NCBI RefSeq assembly: GCF_023498005.1
Contig: NZ_CP097289.1
Location: 3,968,001 to 4,032,000, forward strand
Reading direction: 5' to 3'
DNA: 64,000 nucleotides
Source of the DNA: Streptomyces durmitorensis
GTDB lineage: Bacteria > Actinomycetota > Actinomycetes > Streptomycetales > Streptomycetaceae
Shown here one piece after another: positions 1-7,313 of this stretch. The position numbers and the translations under genes are program-made. Position 1 is the first letter of the stretch. Every line of letters begins with the position of its first letter. The notes beneath the pieces are model-generated. The model saw only the letters and a list, made by a program, of their open reading frames with translations, made no database searches and was not told the origin of the DNA.

Positions 1-1443
1 CCCTGCACTCAGGGCCTCCCCGGTACCGAGGGTCTGCCCTGCGCCGAACGCCGAGTTCGTGGCTTCGGGCGTGGTTGTACTCGGCCGCCGCTCGGCCGAT
101 GCCGTGGCGGCGTTGCCATCCGGCTCACGCGTTTCCTCGCGCGTCCCCTCACGCACCTCCTCGCGCGTTCCCTCGTGCGCCACCTCACTCGTCCCCTCAC
201 GCACCACCTCACGCGCCCTCTCACGCGTCCCCTCGTGCGCCACCTCACGCGTCCCCTCCCGCGCCCCCTCGCGGATGAGTGACGGGTCGTCCCGGATGCC
301 CAGTGTCGCTGCCACCGTTTCGGCGACGTCGCCCTTCGTGCCGGACAGTTCCACCAGCCAGACGCCCTCCTTGAAGTCGTCCGCGAGTCCCGCCGCCGCC
401 TCCACCGCCAGGCGGGTCTTGCCGACGCCGCCCGGTCCCGTCAGCGTGACGAGGCGTGACGCTCCTACCAGCTCCCGCACCCGGGACACCGCGCCCTCCC
501 GGCCCACGAGGGCGGTGACGGGGGCGGGCAGGTTCGTCCGGGGGTGAAGTGCCTCCGGCTCCGGCTCAGCCTGCGCCGCCTCGGAGAGGTCGGAGGAGGG
601 CTCCGAGCGCGGTCGCGGTCCTCGTCCTTCCGCCCTCGGTGCCGCCAGTTCCGGTGACTGGCGGAGCATTGCCTCCTGGAGTGCGGCGAGTTCCGCGCCG
701 GGGTCCATGCCCAGGTCGTCCGCCAGGCGCTCGCGCAGGTCCCGATAGGCGTCCAGCGCCTCCGTCGGGCGCCCCGCCAGGTACAGCGCCCTCATGTACG
801 CGCCCCGCAGCCTCTCCCGCAGCGGCTGCTCGGCCACGAGGTCCGCCAACTCATCCGCCAGCGAGGCGTGTTCACCGGGGGCGGCCAGGTCAAGGCGCAG
901 CTCCGCCCGCACCTCCTGAGCCGTGAGCCGCTGTTCCTCCAGGCGAGCCACCGCCACCCGCACGAACTCCGCGTCGCGGAAATCCGCGTACGCCGGTCCG
1001 CGCCACAGCGTCAGCGCCTCGGAGAGGAGCGAGACCCTCGTCCGCGCATCAAGGGTGTCGTGCGTGTTGGGTGTGTTGGGTGTGTCGTACGCGCGTGATG
1101 TCAGGGCCACGAACCCTGCCGCGTCCGTCAGTTGCTCCGGCGCCACTCCCTCCGGGGCCCGCAGCAGATACCCGGCCGGGCCGTACGCCACGAGTTCCCG
1201 CGCGCCCGGCTCCGCCTTCTCCAGGGCCCTGCGCAGCTGGGAGATCTTGGTCTGGAGGCTGTTGGCGGGGTTGCCCGGCAGCCGTTCGCCCCACAGGCCG
1301 TCGATCAGGACGTCAGCGGGGACCGGCCGCCCCTGGTGGATCAGGAGATTCGCGAGCAGGGCACGGACCTTCGGCTCGGGAACCGGGACGACCGTCCCGT
1401 CCGCCGTGCGCACCGTCAACGGGCCCAGCACCTCGAATCGCAT
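1..1443 (-). CDS. AfsR/SARP-family transcriptional regulator (3' end outside window)
   Basis: The visible 481 codons are the N-terminal part of a SARP activator. The protein begins MRFEVLGPLTV, the usual start of an OmpR-like winged-helix DNA-binding domain (residues 1 to about 95). A BTAD tetratricopeptide-like domain follows (about 97-250). After an Arg/Glu/Pro-rich linker, an NB-ARC-type NTPase begins with P-loop GPGGVGKT at residues 336-343. SARPs bind direct repeats in promoters, often of secondary-metabolite genes, and the NTPase is thought to gate activity. An oddity is residues 391-442: thirteen tandem tetrapeptides resembling REGT/REVA/HEGT, placed between the P-loop region and the expected Walker B. 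Its Walker B and any C-terminal TPRs lie beyond the window. The target genes cannot be told from here. The family call is firm; the role is unknown. Confidence 0.9.
   Translation of the reverse strand, partial: MRFEVLGPLTVRTADGTVVPVPEPKVRALLANLLIHQGRPVPADVLIDGLWGERLPGNPANSLQTKISQLRRALEKAEPGARELVAYGPAGYLLRAPEGVAPEQLTDAAGFVALTSRAYDTPNTPNTHDTLDARTRVSLLSEALTLWRGPAYADFRDAEFVRVAVARLEEQRLTAQEVRAELRLDLAAPGEHASLADELADLVAEQPLRERLRGAYMRALYLAGRPTEALDAYRDLRERLADDLGMDPGAELAALQEAMLRQSPELAAPRAEGRGPRPRSEPSSDLSEAAQAEPEPEALHPRTNLPAPVTALVGREGAVSRVRELVGASRLVTLTGPGGVGKTRLAVEAAAGLADDFKEGVWLVELSGTKGDVAETVAATLGIRDDPSLIREGAREGTREVAHEGTRERAREVVREGTSEVAHEGTREEVREGTREETREPDGNAATASAERRPSTTTPEATNSAFGAGQTLGTGEALSAG
118..273 (-). 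repeat. 12-bp tandem repeat coding a tetrapeptide array inside the SARP gene
   Basis: Thirteen imperfect 12-bp units read in frame as REGA, REGT, REVA, HEGT, RERA, REVV, REGT, SEVA, HEGT, REEV, REGT, REET, REPD. Because the unit is a multiple of three, gain or loss of units keeps the frame. The encoded stretch is highly charged and probably forms an extended helix or a disordered linker. Confidence 0.8.
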
Positions 1444-1619
1444 GCCGCCACGTTAATGCGGGCCGCGGCGGGGCCCCCGCGGCCGTGCGCGAGCCGTCAG
1501 TGGTCCGTGCGCGGCCCCGGGCACGGTAGTCCACGTGACCAGGAAGGGCCGGACGGCAGCCCGGTCACACGGACCGAAGCCGAACGAAGCGCAAGCCACG
1601 ACCCGGAAGGACCACCACC

Positions 1620-2717
1620 ATGTCCAGCTCCCAGTCCAGTTCCAAGTCCAGTTCCAAGTCCAGCTCCCCTACCCTCACCGCCACCCCCACCACCTCCCGC
1701 GAGGTCCGCCTCGCCGCCCGCCCCACCGGTGAACCCACCCCCGCCGACTTCGAGTTGGTCACCACCGACATCCCGGAGCCCGCCGAGGGGCAGATCCTGG
1801 TCCGCAACACCTGGATGTCCGTGGACCCGTACATGAGGGGCCGCATGAACGACGCCCCCTCCTACATCCCGCCCTTCGCACTCGGCGCCGCCCTCGAAGG
1901 CAGCGCGGTCGGCGAGGTCGTCGCCTCCCGTGCCGAGCATGTGCCGGTGGGCGCGACCGTCTCGCACTTCCTCGGGTGGCGCGAGTACGCCGTCGTGGAC
2001 GCCGCCACCGCCACGGTCATCGACACCACGCTCGCCCCGGCCCCCGCCTACCTCGGCCCCCTGGGCACCACGGGCCTGACCGCGTACGCCGCGCTCACCC
2101 GCACCGCCCCCGTCCGCGAGGGCGACGTCGTCTTCATCTCGGCGGCGGCGGGCGCGGTCGGCAGCGTCGCCGGGCAGTTGGCCCGCGAGCTCGGTGCCTC
2201 CCTCGTGATCGGCTCGGCGGGCGGACCGGCGAAGACCAAGAAGCTGCTCGACACGTTCGGCTACGACGCGGCCATCGACTACCGCCAGGGCGGCATCCCC
2301 GAACAGCTCGCCCAGGCCGCCCCCGACGGCATCGACGTCTACCTGGACTCGGTCGGCGGCGATCACCTCGAAGCCGCCATCGGAGCCATCCGCACCGGCG
2401 GACGTATCGCCCTCGTGGGTGCCATCAGTGGCTACAACACCACCACACCCACGCCCGGACCGAGCAACCTCTTCCGCGCCGCGACCCACGAGGCGACCCT
2501 GCGCGGCATGCTCGTCAGCAGCCACTTCGACCTGTTCCCCGAGTGGATCGGCAAGGCCACGGGCCTGCTCGACGACGGCACCCTGCGCACCGAGCAGACC
2601 GTCGTCGAGGGCATCGAGCAGGCGTCCGACGCCTTCCTCGGTGTGCTTCGCGGCGCCAACACCGGCAAGATGCTCGTCCGCCTGGCGCCGGCCACAGCCC
2701 CCGCACCGACTCCCTGA
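1620..2717 (+). CDS. Zinc-independent medium-chain NADP-dependent oxidoreductase
   Basis: A 365-residue MDR-superfamily reductase of the CurA/leukotriene-B4-dehydrogenase type, which reduces activated double bonds of enones with NADPH. It has the nucleotide-binding run ISAAAGAVGSVAGQLA, the family stretch GTTGLTAYAAL, and the C-terminal EQTVVEGIEQASDAFLGVLRG segment typical of this family. No catalytic zinc ligands are seen. The start ATG has a GGAAGGA ribosome site 10 bases upstream. The first 16 residues are a Ser/Gln/Lys tract that is not part of the fold. The last ten residues (Ala/Pro/Thr) run into sequence that, in the +2 frame, looks like the start of a quinone reductase. The stop therefore probably lies at an old deletion junction. 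The substrate is unknown. Confidence 0.88.
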   Translation: MSSSQSSSKSSSKSSSPTLTATPTTSREVRLAARPTGEPTPADFELVTTDIPEPAEGQILVRNTWMSVDPYMRGRMNDAPSYIPPFALGAALEGSAVGEVVASRAEHVPVGATVSHFLGWREYAVVDAATATVIDTTLAPAPAYLGPLGTTGLTAYAALTRTAPVREGDVVFISAAAGAVGSVAGQLARELGASLVIGSAGGPAKTKKLLDTFGYDAAIDYRQGGIPEQLAQAAPDGIDVYLDSVGGDHLEAAIGAIRTGGRIALVGAISGYNTTTPTPGPSNLFRAATHEATLRGMLVSSHFDLFPEWIGKATGLLDDGTLRTEQTVVEGIEQASDAFLGVLRGANTGKMLVRLAPATAPAPTP

Positions 2718-3157
2718 CCGGTCTGCTCACCCCTCACGCCCGGGTCAGACTCATGCGCGAAGGCCACACCGTCGACCTCCTCGACCTCCTCGACCTGCAC
2801 GCCGAGGGCTTCGACCCCCGGATGGCCGAGGCGGACGAGCCGGACTGGGCGGACCGCGACAAGACGTACTCGGACGAAGTGCACGCCCACATGCGGCGCG
2901 TGGCGGCTGCCGACACCGTCATCGTCGTCTTCCCCCTGTGGTGGTTCGGGCTCCCGGCCCTGGCCAAGGGGTGGATCGACCGGGTGTGGAACTACGGGTT
3001 CGCCTACGGCCGCTCCCGCCCCCGCCTCGGTGCACTTCGTGTACGACTCGTTGAACGCGGGCGAGGCCGCGTTCAAGGAGACGGACGGACGGACGCGGCC
3101 CTCGACGGACTGGACCTCGGCCGACCGGGTCCAAGCAGCCCCGGCCTCAGCGCTTGA
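2693..3157 (+). pseudogene. Decayed NAD(P)H quinone oxidoreductase (flavodoxin-like fold)
   Basis: In the frame starting at 2693 the translation gives HSPRTDSLTG, then GHTVDLLDL, then VVFPLWWFGLPALAKGWIDR and VWNYGFAYG. These are the signature segments of MdaB/KefF/YwrO-type NAD(P)H:quinone reductases, which carry FAD or FMN. No start codon or complete N-terminal strand precedes them; the match begins inside the 3' end of the upstream reductase gene. A 9-bp duplication gives LLDLLDL near 2780. After RSRPR (about 3030) the family match stops and an unrelated frame begins (VHFVYDSLNAGEAAF). About 112 of roughly 190-200 residues remain, so the gene is truncated at both ends. The family call is good; which event broke it is inference. 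Confidence 0.75.
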
Positions 3158-3187
3158 GCCCCACCTCAGCGCTTGAGGCCCACGCCC
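3147..3187. repeat. ~20-bp tandem duplication at the end of the methyltransferase gene
   Basis: The sequence CTCAGCGCTTGAGCCCCAC occurs again, with one change, immediately downstream. The second copy contains the stop codon and last codons (GLKR) of the minus-strand methyltransferase. The duplication adjoins the broken quinone reductase gene and fits a small rearrangement here. Confidence 0.6.
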
Positions 3188-3951
3188 CCGAACATGGCCA
3201 CGTCCTCGACCCCGGCCGCCTCCTCCGCGCGCCAGCGGTTGCACGACACCACACCGGGTTCCAGGAGCTCCAAGCCGTCGAAGAACTGGGCGACTTGCTC
3301 GGGCGGGCGCTGCGTGAGCCTGGGCGTGCCGTTCTCGTTCCAGAACGCCACCGCTTCGTCCACGTCAGGCATCGCCGGGCAGGTGATCGTGTGCGAGAGG
3401 ACCAGGTGGCTGCCGGCCGGCAGCGCGTCGAGCAGACGGCGCACGATGCCGTACGCCTCGGAGTCGTCCTCGATGAAGATGACGACCCCGAGCAGGATCA
3501 GCCCGACGGGCTGGTCGAAGTCGAGTGTCTTGGCGGCGTGTTCGAGGATCGCGTCGACGTTGCGCAGATCCTCGTCGAGGTAGTCGGTCCTGCCCTCGGG
3601 GGCGCTGGTGAGCAGGGCGCGGGCGTGGGTGAGGACCAGCGGGTCGTTGTCCACGTAGACGACACGGGACTCGGGGGCGATCCGCTGCGCGACCTCGTGG
3701 GTGTTGTCCGCGGTCGGCAGTCCGGTGCCGATGTCGAGGAACTGCCGGATGCCGCACTCGGTCACGAGGTGGCTCACGGCGCGCCCGAGGAACTGCCGGT
3801 CGGCGAGCGCGTACGCGCCGATTCCGGGGTGCAGCGTGCGGATCTGGTCCCCGGCGGCCTGGTCGACGGGGTAGTTGTCCTTTCCGCCGAGCCAGTAGTT
3901 CCAGATCCGGGCCGTGTGAGGCTGCGTGGTGTTGATCCTGCTGTCGGCCAT
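3166..3951 (-). CDS. SAM-dependent methyltransferase, SAV2177/DUF574 family
   Basis: A 261-residue class I methyltransferase-fold protein of the family very common in Streptomyces (PF04672). Diagnostic segments are the N-terminal ARIWNYWLGGKDNYPVD, the SAM-binding motif FLDIGTGLPTADNTHEVAQ, and the acidic VVYVDNDPLVL. No substrate is established for most members. The ATG at 3951 is chosen because GGAGG lies 10 bases before it; an in-frame TTG at 4002 gives a longer but less typical start. It appears monocistronic and converges on the pseudogene. Confidence 0.88.
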   Translation of the reverse strand: MADSRINTTQPHTARIWNYWLGGKDNYPVDQAAGDQIRTLHPGIGAYALADRQFLGRAVSHLVTECGIRQFLDIGTGLPTADNTHEVAQRIAPESRVVYVDNDPLVLTHARALLTSAPEGRTDYLDEDLRNVDAILEHAAKTLDFDQPVGLILLGVVIFIEDDSEAYGIVRRLLDALPAGSHLVLSHTITCPAMPDVDEAVAFWNENGTPRLTQRPPEQVAQFFDGLELLEPGVVSCNRWRAEEAAGVEDVAMFGGVGLKR

Positions 3952-4041
3952 GTCCGGTTCGCCTCCGAGTACGTCTTCGCGATCAACCGGCAGCGTACCC
4001 AAGGGACTTAGCGAGCGGGCCGCCCCTCGGGAACGTCGACC

Positions 4042-5235
4042 TCAGAGAATCACGTGCGGCAGGAACCTCGCGTACTCGTCCGTGATCAGACCGGCCGACT
4101 CCCGGATACCGAGCCCCGCCGCCTCGTCCTCGACGACCCACGCACCGAGCACCACACGGTTGCCGTCGAAGTCGGGCAGTGGCGCCAACTCCTGGTAGCA
4201 GTAACCCTCTTCACCGCGTACGTCGGTTCCGGCCTCGCCCGGTGGATGGACCGTGACTCCGGCGCCCTCGCGGCCGAGGAGCGGCTTGGTGACGTAGCCG
4301 CGCCCGGAAGCGAGCTCCCGAGGCCCGTCCAGATAGGCGGGGAGGAGGTTGGGGTGGCCGGGGTACCGCTCCCAGAGGACCGCGAGCAGCGCCTTGTTGG
4401 ACAGGAGCATCTTCCAGGCGGGCTCGATCCACAGGGTGGATCCGGTGCCGCCGCCGTTGTCGAGGGTCTCCAGGACGTGCGGGGCGAAGCGGTCGGTGGT
4501 CAGCCACTCCCAGGGGTAGAGCTTGAAGCAGCTGCGGATGAAGCCGAGCTTCTTGTCGACGAAGCGCCGCGAGAGCCGGTCCCAGCCGATGTCCTCCATG
4601 GAGATGGCCTCGGTGTCGAGCCCGGCCTGCTGCGCGGTCTCGCGCAGATACGCGACCGTCATCAGATCCTCGCCGAGTTCGTCCCCCGCCGAGTGCGCGA
4701 AGTACAGCGGGCCGCCGGGCGGAAGCAGCGCGGCCTGCTTCTTCCAGGCGTCGACGAGGCGTTCGTGGAGGGAGTTCCACTGGTCGGCGCCGGGGAAGCA
4801 CTCCTCCATCCAGAACCACTGGGGGCTCGCGGCCTCGACGAGCGAGGTGGGGGTGTCGGCGTTGTACTCCAGCATCTTGGCCGGGCTGCCCGTGCCGTCG
4901 TAATGCAGGTCGAACCGCCCGTAGAGGGAGGGCAGTTCGGCGCGGCGGCGCCAGGCCTCGGTGACGGCCTCGGCCACTCGGGGGTCCGTGATGCCGAGGT
5001 CGGCGAGGCGGTCGTGCGTGACGATGTGCTCGGCTGCCGCGAGGCACATCGCGTGCAGCTCCTCGACGACCTCTTCGAGGGCCTCCACCTCGGGCAGGGA
5101 GAAGACGTAGCAGGCGGACTCGTCCCAGTAGGGGCGCAGCGAGTCGTCGGGGTAGCGGGTGAGGGGGTAGATGAGCCCCTGGTCCTCGACGGTCTGCTGC
5201 CAGCCGGGGCGGGGGGTGAGGGTGCGGCGTTCCAT
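4042..5235 (-). CDS. Glutathionylspermidine synthase-family ATP-grasp protein (YgiC-like)
   Basis: A 397-residue protein matching the C-terminal synthetase domain of glutathionylspermidine synthase (PF03738) and the stand-alone E. coli YgiC/YjfC proteins. Landmarks are YGRFDLHYDG and MLEYNADTPTSLVEAASPQW, conserved substrate-side segments, and the C-terminal ATP-grasp run VTKPLLGREGAGV. Members ligate an amine or amino group to a carboxylate with ATP; stand-alone members are uncharacterised and Streptomyces makes no glutathione, so the substrate is unknown. ATG 5235 follows a GAGGAC ribosome site. It lies 40 bp after the small lipoprotein gene and is probably co-transcribed with it, mirroring ygiB-ygiC of enterobacteria. 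Confidence 0.88.
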   Translation of the reverse strand: MERRTLTPRPGWQQTVEDQGLIYPLTRYPDDSLRPYWDESACYVFSLPEVEALEEVVEELHAMCLAAAEHIVTHDRLADLGITDPRVAEAVTEAWRRRAELPSLYGRFDLHYDGTGSPAKMLEYNADTPTSLVEAASPQWFWMEECFPGADQWNSLHERLVDAWKKQAALLPPGGPLYFAHSAGDELGEDLMTVAYLRETAQQAGLDTEAISMEDIGWDRLSRRFVDKKLGFIRSCFKLYPWEWLTTDRFAPHVLETLDNGGGTGSTLWIEPAWKMLLSNKALLAVLWERYPGHPNLLPAYLDGPRELASGRGYVTKPLLGREGAGVTVHPPGEAGTDVRGEEGYCYQELAPLPDFDGNRVVLGAWVVEDEAAGLGIRESAGLITDEYARFLPHVIL

Positions 5236-5275
5236 GTCCTCGGTCCTGATTCTCGGTCCTGGTCCTCGGTGCCGC

Positions 5276-5728
5276 TCAGCCGCCGCCGCTTCCGCTGCCC
5301 GAGCAGCCGAAGCCGTCGCGGTCGACGGCCTCGCTGCGGCTGAAGGTGCCGTAGTCGGCGCGGCGGCCGTCGACGTCGGCGTCGTAGTACCAGTCGGCGT
5401 CCATGCGGCCGGACTTGCCGGTGCCCGTACCCGTGCCGGTGCCCGTTCCGTAGGAACTGCCACTGGCCTGGCGGCCCTTGCCGTACGAGGAGGAGGACGT
5501 ACCGCTCTTGCAGTTCTTGTCGGCGACGATTCTGTAGCCGGTGAGGTAGTCGTAGCTGTCGCGGTCCACGCACCGCTTGTCCGGCTCCGAGCCGCACGAG
5601 GACAGGGCCGCCGCGAGGACGCCCATGCCGCCGAGCACGACCGTGCTGGACCGCAGCCTCCGACGCCGCGTCCCCTGTTCCGTCTTCTGCGCCTGCGCCT
5701 GCGCCTGCGCCTGCTCTGATGGTGCCAT
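5276..5728 (-). CDS. YgiB-like small lipoprotein
   Basis: A 150-residue exported protein. A Gln/Ala-rich start and basic RRRRLR precede a hydrophobic stretch ending in lipobox LSSC, so it should be a membrane-anchored lipoprotein. The mature part has CGSEPDKRC, a Tyr/Asp segment (DSYDYLTGYRIVADKNC), a Gly/Thr/Ser repeat, and a tail RDGFGCSGSGSGGG. The R-GFG-S tail followed by glycines recalls the end of E. coli YgiB (DUF1190), whose gene also sits directly upstream of a YgiC-type synthetase. That partnership is the main support for the name; overall similarity is low. ATG 5728 is preferred; an upstream start at 5845 would bury the signal peptide. Confidence 0.65.
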   Translation of the reverse strand: MAPSEQAQAQAQAQKTEQGTRRRRLRSSTVVLGGMGVLAAALSSCGSEPDKRCVDRDSYDYLTGYRIVADKNCKSGTSSSSYGKGRQASGSSYGTGTGTGTGTGKSGRMDADWYYDADVDGRRADYGTFSRSEAVDRDGFGCSGSGSGGG

Positions 5729-5836
5729 CAGGTCTACCGCTCCCCGTTGTCGTACATGTGTCAAAGCTTGATCGGCGATCAGCGTAGGTAAAGGGCCGTG
5801 CGCCATGCCAACCGGCTCAGCCGAATCCCTCTCCTC

Positions 5837-5842
5837 TACAGT
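5837..5842 (+). promoter_or_regulatory. Putative -10 element for a leaderless transporter mRNA
   Basis: TACAGT fits the Streptomyces TANNNT -10 consensus. It ends six bases before the GTG start at 5849, which has no Shine-Dalgarno sequence. This spacing suggests transcription starts at or next to the start codon. Confidence 0.45.
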
Positions 5843-5848
5843 CACTTC

Positions 5849-6718
5849 GTGTCTCTTGGGATGATTTGCGCACTCGGTTCAGCGGTCTGCTTCGGCACGG
5901 CCTCCGTCTTCCAGGCCGTCGCCGCGCGCGCCACGGCGCCGGGGACGGGGTCCGGGGTCGACCCCGCGCTGCTGCTGCGCGCGGTGAAGCAGTGGCGGTA
6001 CGTCGTGGGGCTCGGGCTCGACGGGCTCGGGTTCCTGCTGCAGATCGTGGCGTTGCGCTCCATCCCGATCTATGCCGTCGGCGCGGCGCTCGCCGCGAGC
6101 CTCGCCGTCACGGCGGTGGTGGCCTCGCGGATGCTGCGGGTGCGGCTGAGCGGGGTGGAGTGGGCCGCCGTGGCGGTGGTGTGCGCGGGGCTCGCGATGC
6201 TGGGGCTCGCTTCGGGGGACGAAGGGGAGCGCGTCGGGTCTACGACTCTGCGGTACGTGATGCTTGGCGTGGCGGTGGGGGTGCTGGCCCTGGGGGCCGT
6301 GGCGGGGCGGTTGCCCGGCCGGGGGCGGGCGCTGGCCCTGGGGCTCGGGGCCGGGTTCGGGTTCGGGGTGGTGGAGGTGGCGGTGCGGCTGATCGACGAT
6401 GTCTCGCCGGGGGCCTTGGTGACCAATCCGGCTTCCTACGCCCTGCTGGTGGGCGGAGGCGCGGCGTTTCTGCTGCTCACGTCCGCGTTGCAGCGGGGGT
6501 CGGTGACGACCGCCACCGCGGGGATGGTGATCGGGGAGACGATCGGGCCCGCGGTGGTGGGGGTGGTGTGGCTGGGGGATCGGACCCGGGGCGGAATGGA
6601 GTGGGTCGCGGTGCTCGGGTTCGCGATTGCCGTGGTGGGGGCGCTGGCATTGGCGCGCTTCGGCGAGGCGCCGGCTCCTGCGGAGGAGGCGGCGGATTCC
6701 AGCCCGTCCGGCGTTTGA
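5849..6718 (+). CDS. DMT-superfamily (EamA-like) membrane transporter
   Basis: A 289-residue polytopic membrane protein with about nine or ten hydrophobic segments arranged as two EamA-like halves. The first half contains ALGSAVCFGTASVFQ and the pair AVGAALAASLAVTAVVASR. The second half ends with MVIGETIGPAVVGVVWLGDR, the usual final-helix motif of drug/metabolite exporters. The cargo cannot be predicted. GTG 5849 is chosen because the sequence upstream is not membrane-like and a -10 box sits just before it. The last residues (SSPSGV and stop) are encoded by the first unit of the 34-bp repeat array, so the repeat supplies the stop codon. Confidence 0.8.
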   Translation: MSLGMICALGSAVCFGTASVFQAVAARATAPGTGSGVDPALLLRAVKQWRYVVGLGLDGLGFLLQIVALRSIPIYAVGAALAASLAVTAVVASRMLRVRLSGVEWAAVAVVCAGLAMLGLASGDEGERVGSTTLRYVMLGVAVGVLALGAVAGRLPGRGRALALGLGAGFGFGVVEVAVRLIDDVSPGALVTNPASYALLVGGGAAFLLLTSALQRGSVTTATAGMVIGETIGPAVVGVVWLGDRTRGGMEWVAVLGFAIAVVGALALARFGEAPAPAEEAADSSPSGV

Positions 6719-7266
6719 GGAGACGGCGGATTCCAACCCACCCGGCATCCCCGTCCGGCGTTTGAGAAGGCGGCGGATTCCGGCCCGCCCGGCGCTTGAG
6801 GAGACGGCAGATTCCAACCCGCCCGGCATTTGAGGAGACGGCGGACTCCAACCCACCCGGCATCCCCGTCCGGCGTTTGAGGAGACGGCGGATTCCGGCC
6901 CGCCCGGCGCTTGAGGAGACGGCAGAATCCAGCCCACCCCGCACTTGTGAAGACAGCGGACTCCAACCCACCCCGCACTTGAGAAAACGGCAGAATCCAA
7001 CCCACCCGGCATCCCCGTCCGGCGTTTGAGGAGACGGCGGATTCCGGCCCGCCCGGCGCTTGAGGAGACGGCAGACTCCAACCCGCCCGGCATTTGAGGA
7101 GACGGCGGACTCCAACCCACCCGGCGCTTGAGGAGACGGCAGACTCCACCCCGCACTTGAAAAGACGGCAGACTCCAACCCACCCGGCGAATGAGAAGAC
7201 GGCGGACTCCAGCTCGCCCGGCATTTGAGGAGACGGCGGACTCCAGCCCGTCCGGCGTTTGAGGAC
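6691..7266. repeat. Array of sixteen ~34-bp intergenic repeats
   Basis: Sixteen tandem units begin GGCGGAYTCCARCCC and end GGCGYTTGAGGAGAC. Most are 34 bp; three (the 2nd, 5th and 9th) carry about 13 extra bases (CATCCCCGTCCGG). Blocks of units recur in order (5-6 resembles 9-10; 3-4 resembles 10-11), which points to growth by block duplication. The period is not a multiple of three, so all frames are cycled and the long minus-strand reading frames here are artefacts. The first unit overlaps the stop codon of the transporter gene; the last lies 48 bp from the end of the MocR gene. It fills the gap between two convergent genes. A role in termination or mRNA 3' structure is inference. Confidence 0.9.
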
Positions 7267-7313
7267 GAACTCGGCGGAGCCGGTGATCGGCGGTGCGCAC
7301 AGACCGCCGAGCC

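Noticed and set aside
1497..2525. 342-codon minus-strand frame opposite the MDR reductase
   Set aside because: Antisense Gly/Asp-rich composition with no family match.
6691..7266. CRISPR array
   Set aside because: The units are contiguous without unique spacers and no cas genes are near.
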